Assembly (NCBI RefSeq): GCF_000272005.1
Contig: NZ_AKKU01000025.1
Location: forward strand, 91,493-155,492
Origin: Alishewanella agri BL06
GTDB taxonomy: Bacteria > Pseudomonadota > Gammaproteobacteria > Enterobacterales > Alteromonadaceae
Reading direction: 5' to 3'
Length of the DNA: 64,000 nt
The translations under genes and the position numbers were made by a program. Within the stretch, counting starts at the first letter, position 1, and every line of letters begins with the position of its first letter. Positions 63,348-64,000 of the stretch are shown here, one piece after another. The notes below the pieces were generated by a model. It had not been told where the DNA came from. It searched no databases and saw only the letters and a list, made by a program, of their open reading frames with translations.

Positions 63348-64000
63348 ATGTCAGAGCAAAAATCCAGCGTAATGCTGGTTGATGATCATCCATTATTACG
63401 CAAGGGCTTAAAGCAGTTGCTGGCGTTAGAAGATGAATTAGAGGTGATAGCGGAAGCCAGTAATGGTCAGGATGCAATTAAACTGGCCGCAGAACTGGAT
63501 CCGGACCTGATTATTCTTGATCTGAATATGCAAGGCATGGATGGGCTGGAAACCTTAAAACGGATGCGCGATGAGGGCGTGACGTCCCGCATTGTGATGC
63601 TGACAGTATCAGATGCCGATGAAGACATTGTCAAAGCCATCAGTAATGGCGCCGATGGCTATTTATTAAAAGATACCGATCCGGAAGTGTTACTGGATCA
63701 AATTAAAAAAGCACTGGAAGGTAAGATGGTATTAAGTGAAGCCATTACCCAGGTGCTGGCCACCGCCTTGCGTCGGCCACAGGCGAAAACGCCGGCTGAG
63801 CTAAACAGTTTGACCAACCGCGAATATGAGATTTTGCATCTGATTGCCAAAGGTATGAGCAATAAAGTGATTGCCCGCGAACTGAATATCTCTGATGGTA
63901 CCGTGAAGGTACATGTTAAACATCTGCTGAAAAAGCTGGGCTTACGCTCACGGGTTGAGGCCGCCGTCTGGATGGTGAACCAGCAGGGCGGCAAGCTATG
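63348..64000 (+). CDS. narL: NarL, nitrate/nitrite response regulator (reaches window end)
   Basis: At least 217 residues; the frame is open at the last base (the final two bases, TG, could begin a TGA), so the gene is essentially complete. REC domain with VMLVDDHPLLRKGL and Asp58 in LIILDLNMQGMDG; C-terminal LuxR-type helix-turn-helix with LTNREYEILHLIAKGMSNK and VKVHVKHLLKKL. It is phosphorylated by NarX and binds the heptamers noted above. CAGGAG precedes the ATG. Confidence 0.95.
   Translation, partial: MSEQKSSVMLVDDHPLLRKGLKQLLALEDELEVIAEASNGQDAIKLAAELDPDLIILDLNMQGMDGLETLKRMRDEGVTSRIVMLTVSDADEDIVKAISNGADGYLLKDTDPEVLLDQIKKALEGKMVLSEAITQVLATALRRPQAKTPAELNSLTNREYEILHLIAKGMSNKVIARELNISDGTVKVHVKHLLKKLGLRSRVEAAVWMVNQQGGKL

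Overview
The window looks like chromosomal DNA of a free-living, facultatively anaerobic gammaproteobacterium. The protein families (Pel, NarGHJI/NarXL, UbiTUV, NorR/Ric, NnrS, Rnk, many c-di-GMP and chemotaxis proteins) and the glutamine-rich sequences suggest the Alteromonadales-like Rheinheimera/Alishewanella/Arsukibacterium group. That placement is inference. I saw no rRNA, tRNA, CRISPR array, prophage or insertion sequence.

Layout. 1-5 kb: a cut-off membrane GGDEF protein, an Aer-like redox chemoreceptor, and a PAS-PAS-GGDEF-EAL protein whose second PAS carries FixL/DosP-type heme-pocket residues. 5-17 kb: a complete pelABCDEFG exopolysaccharide operon on the minus strand, with a large lipoprotein alpha/beta hydrolase divergent from pelA. 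19-25.7 kb: a structured MITE-like repeat, then a nitric-oxide module (ric and norR divergent around a sigma54 promoter and three NorR-type sites; ybaN-like, moeB, a DGC-domain gene, nnrS and a NarK-type transporter). 26-30.7 kb: a NasA-type nitrate transporter coupled to a PP2C/Ser-Thr kinase fusion, then rnk and a MipA porin-like gene. 31-35.6 kb: a cupin gene remnant, mogA-ubiV-ubiU, and ubiT-hemN (anaerobic ubiquinone and heme synthesis). 35.8-43.7 kb: a six-gene signalling cluster (REC, HPt, REC, a 1594-residue PAS/GAF/LOV/GGDEF/EAL/REC protein, a soluble histidine kinase, a degenerate GGDEF-like protein). 44.3-48 kb: a NIT-domain chemoreceptor and an HPP-CBS membrane protein. 48-50.4 kb: nrdDG under apparent FNR and NrdR control. 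51.7-64 kb: narGHJI-ppiC, narX, narK and narL.

How it fits together. Three themes recur: anaerobic nitrate respiration with its support functions (molybdenum cofactor, anaerobic quinone, heme and deoxyribonucleotide synthesis, NO defence); sensing of oxygen, redox, nitrate and blue light; and c-di-GMP control of biofilm through Pel. FNR-type boxes (TTGAT-N4-ATCAA) lie before narG, nrdG, the DGC gene and, with one mismatch, narL. NarL-type 7-2-7 heptamer pairs lie before narG, narK, the nitrate chemoreceptor and between the two transporters at 25.8 kb.

The most distinctive items are the LOV-containing phosphorelay/c-di-GMP cluster, the FixL-like heme-PAS c-di-GMP enzyme beside pel, and the 269-bp repeat whose two hairpin loops are complementary to each other.
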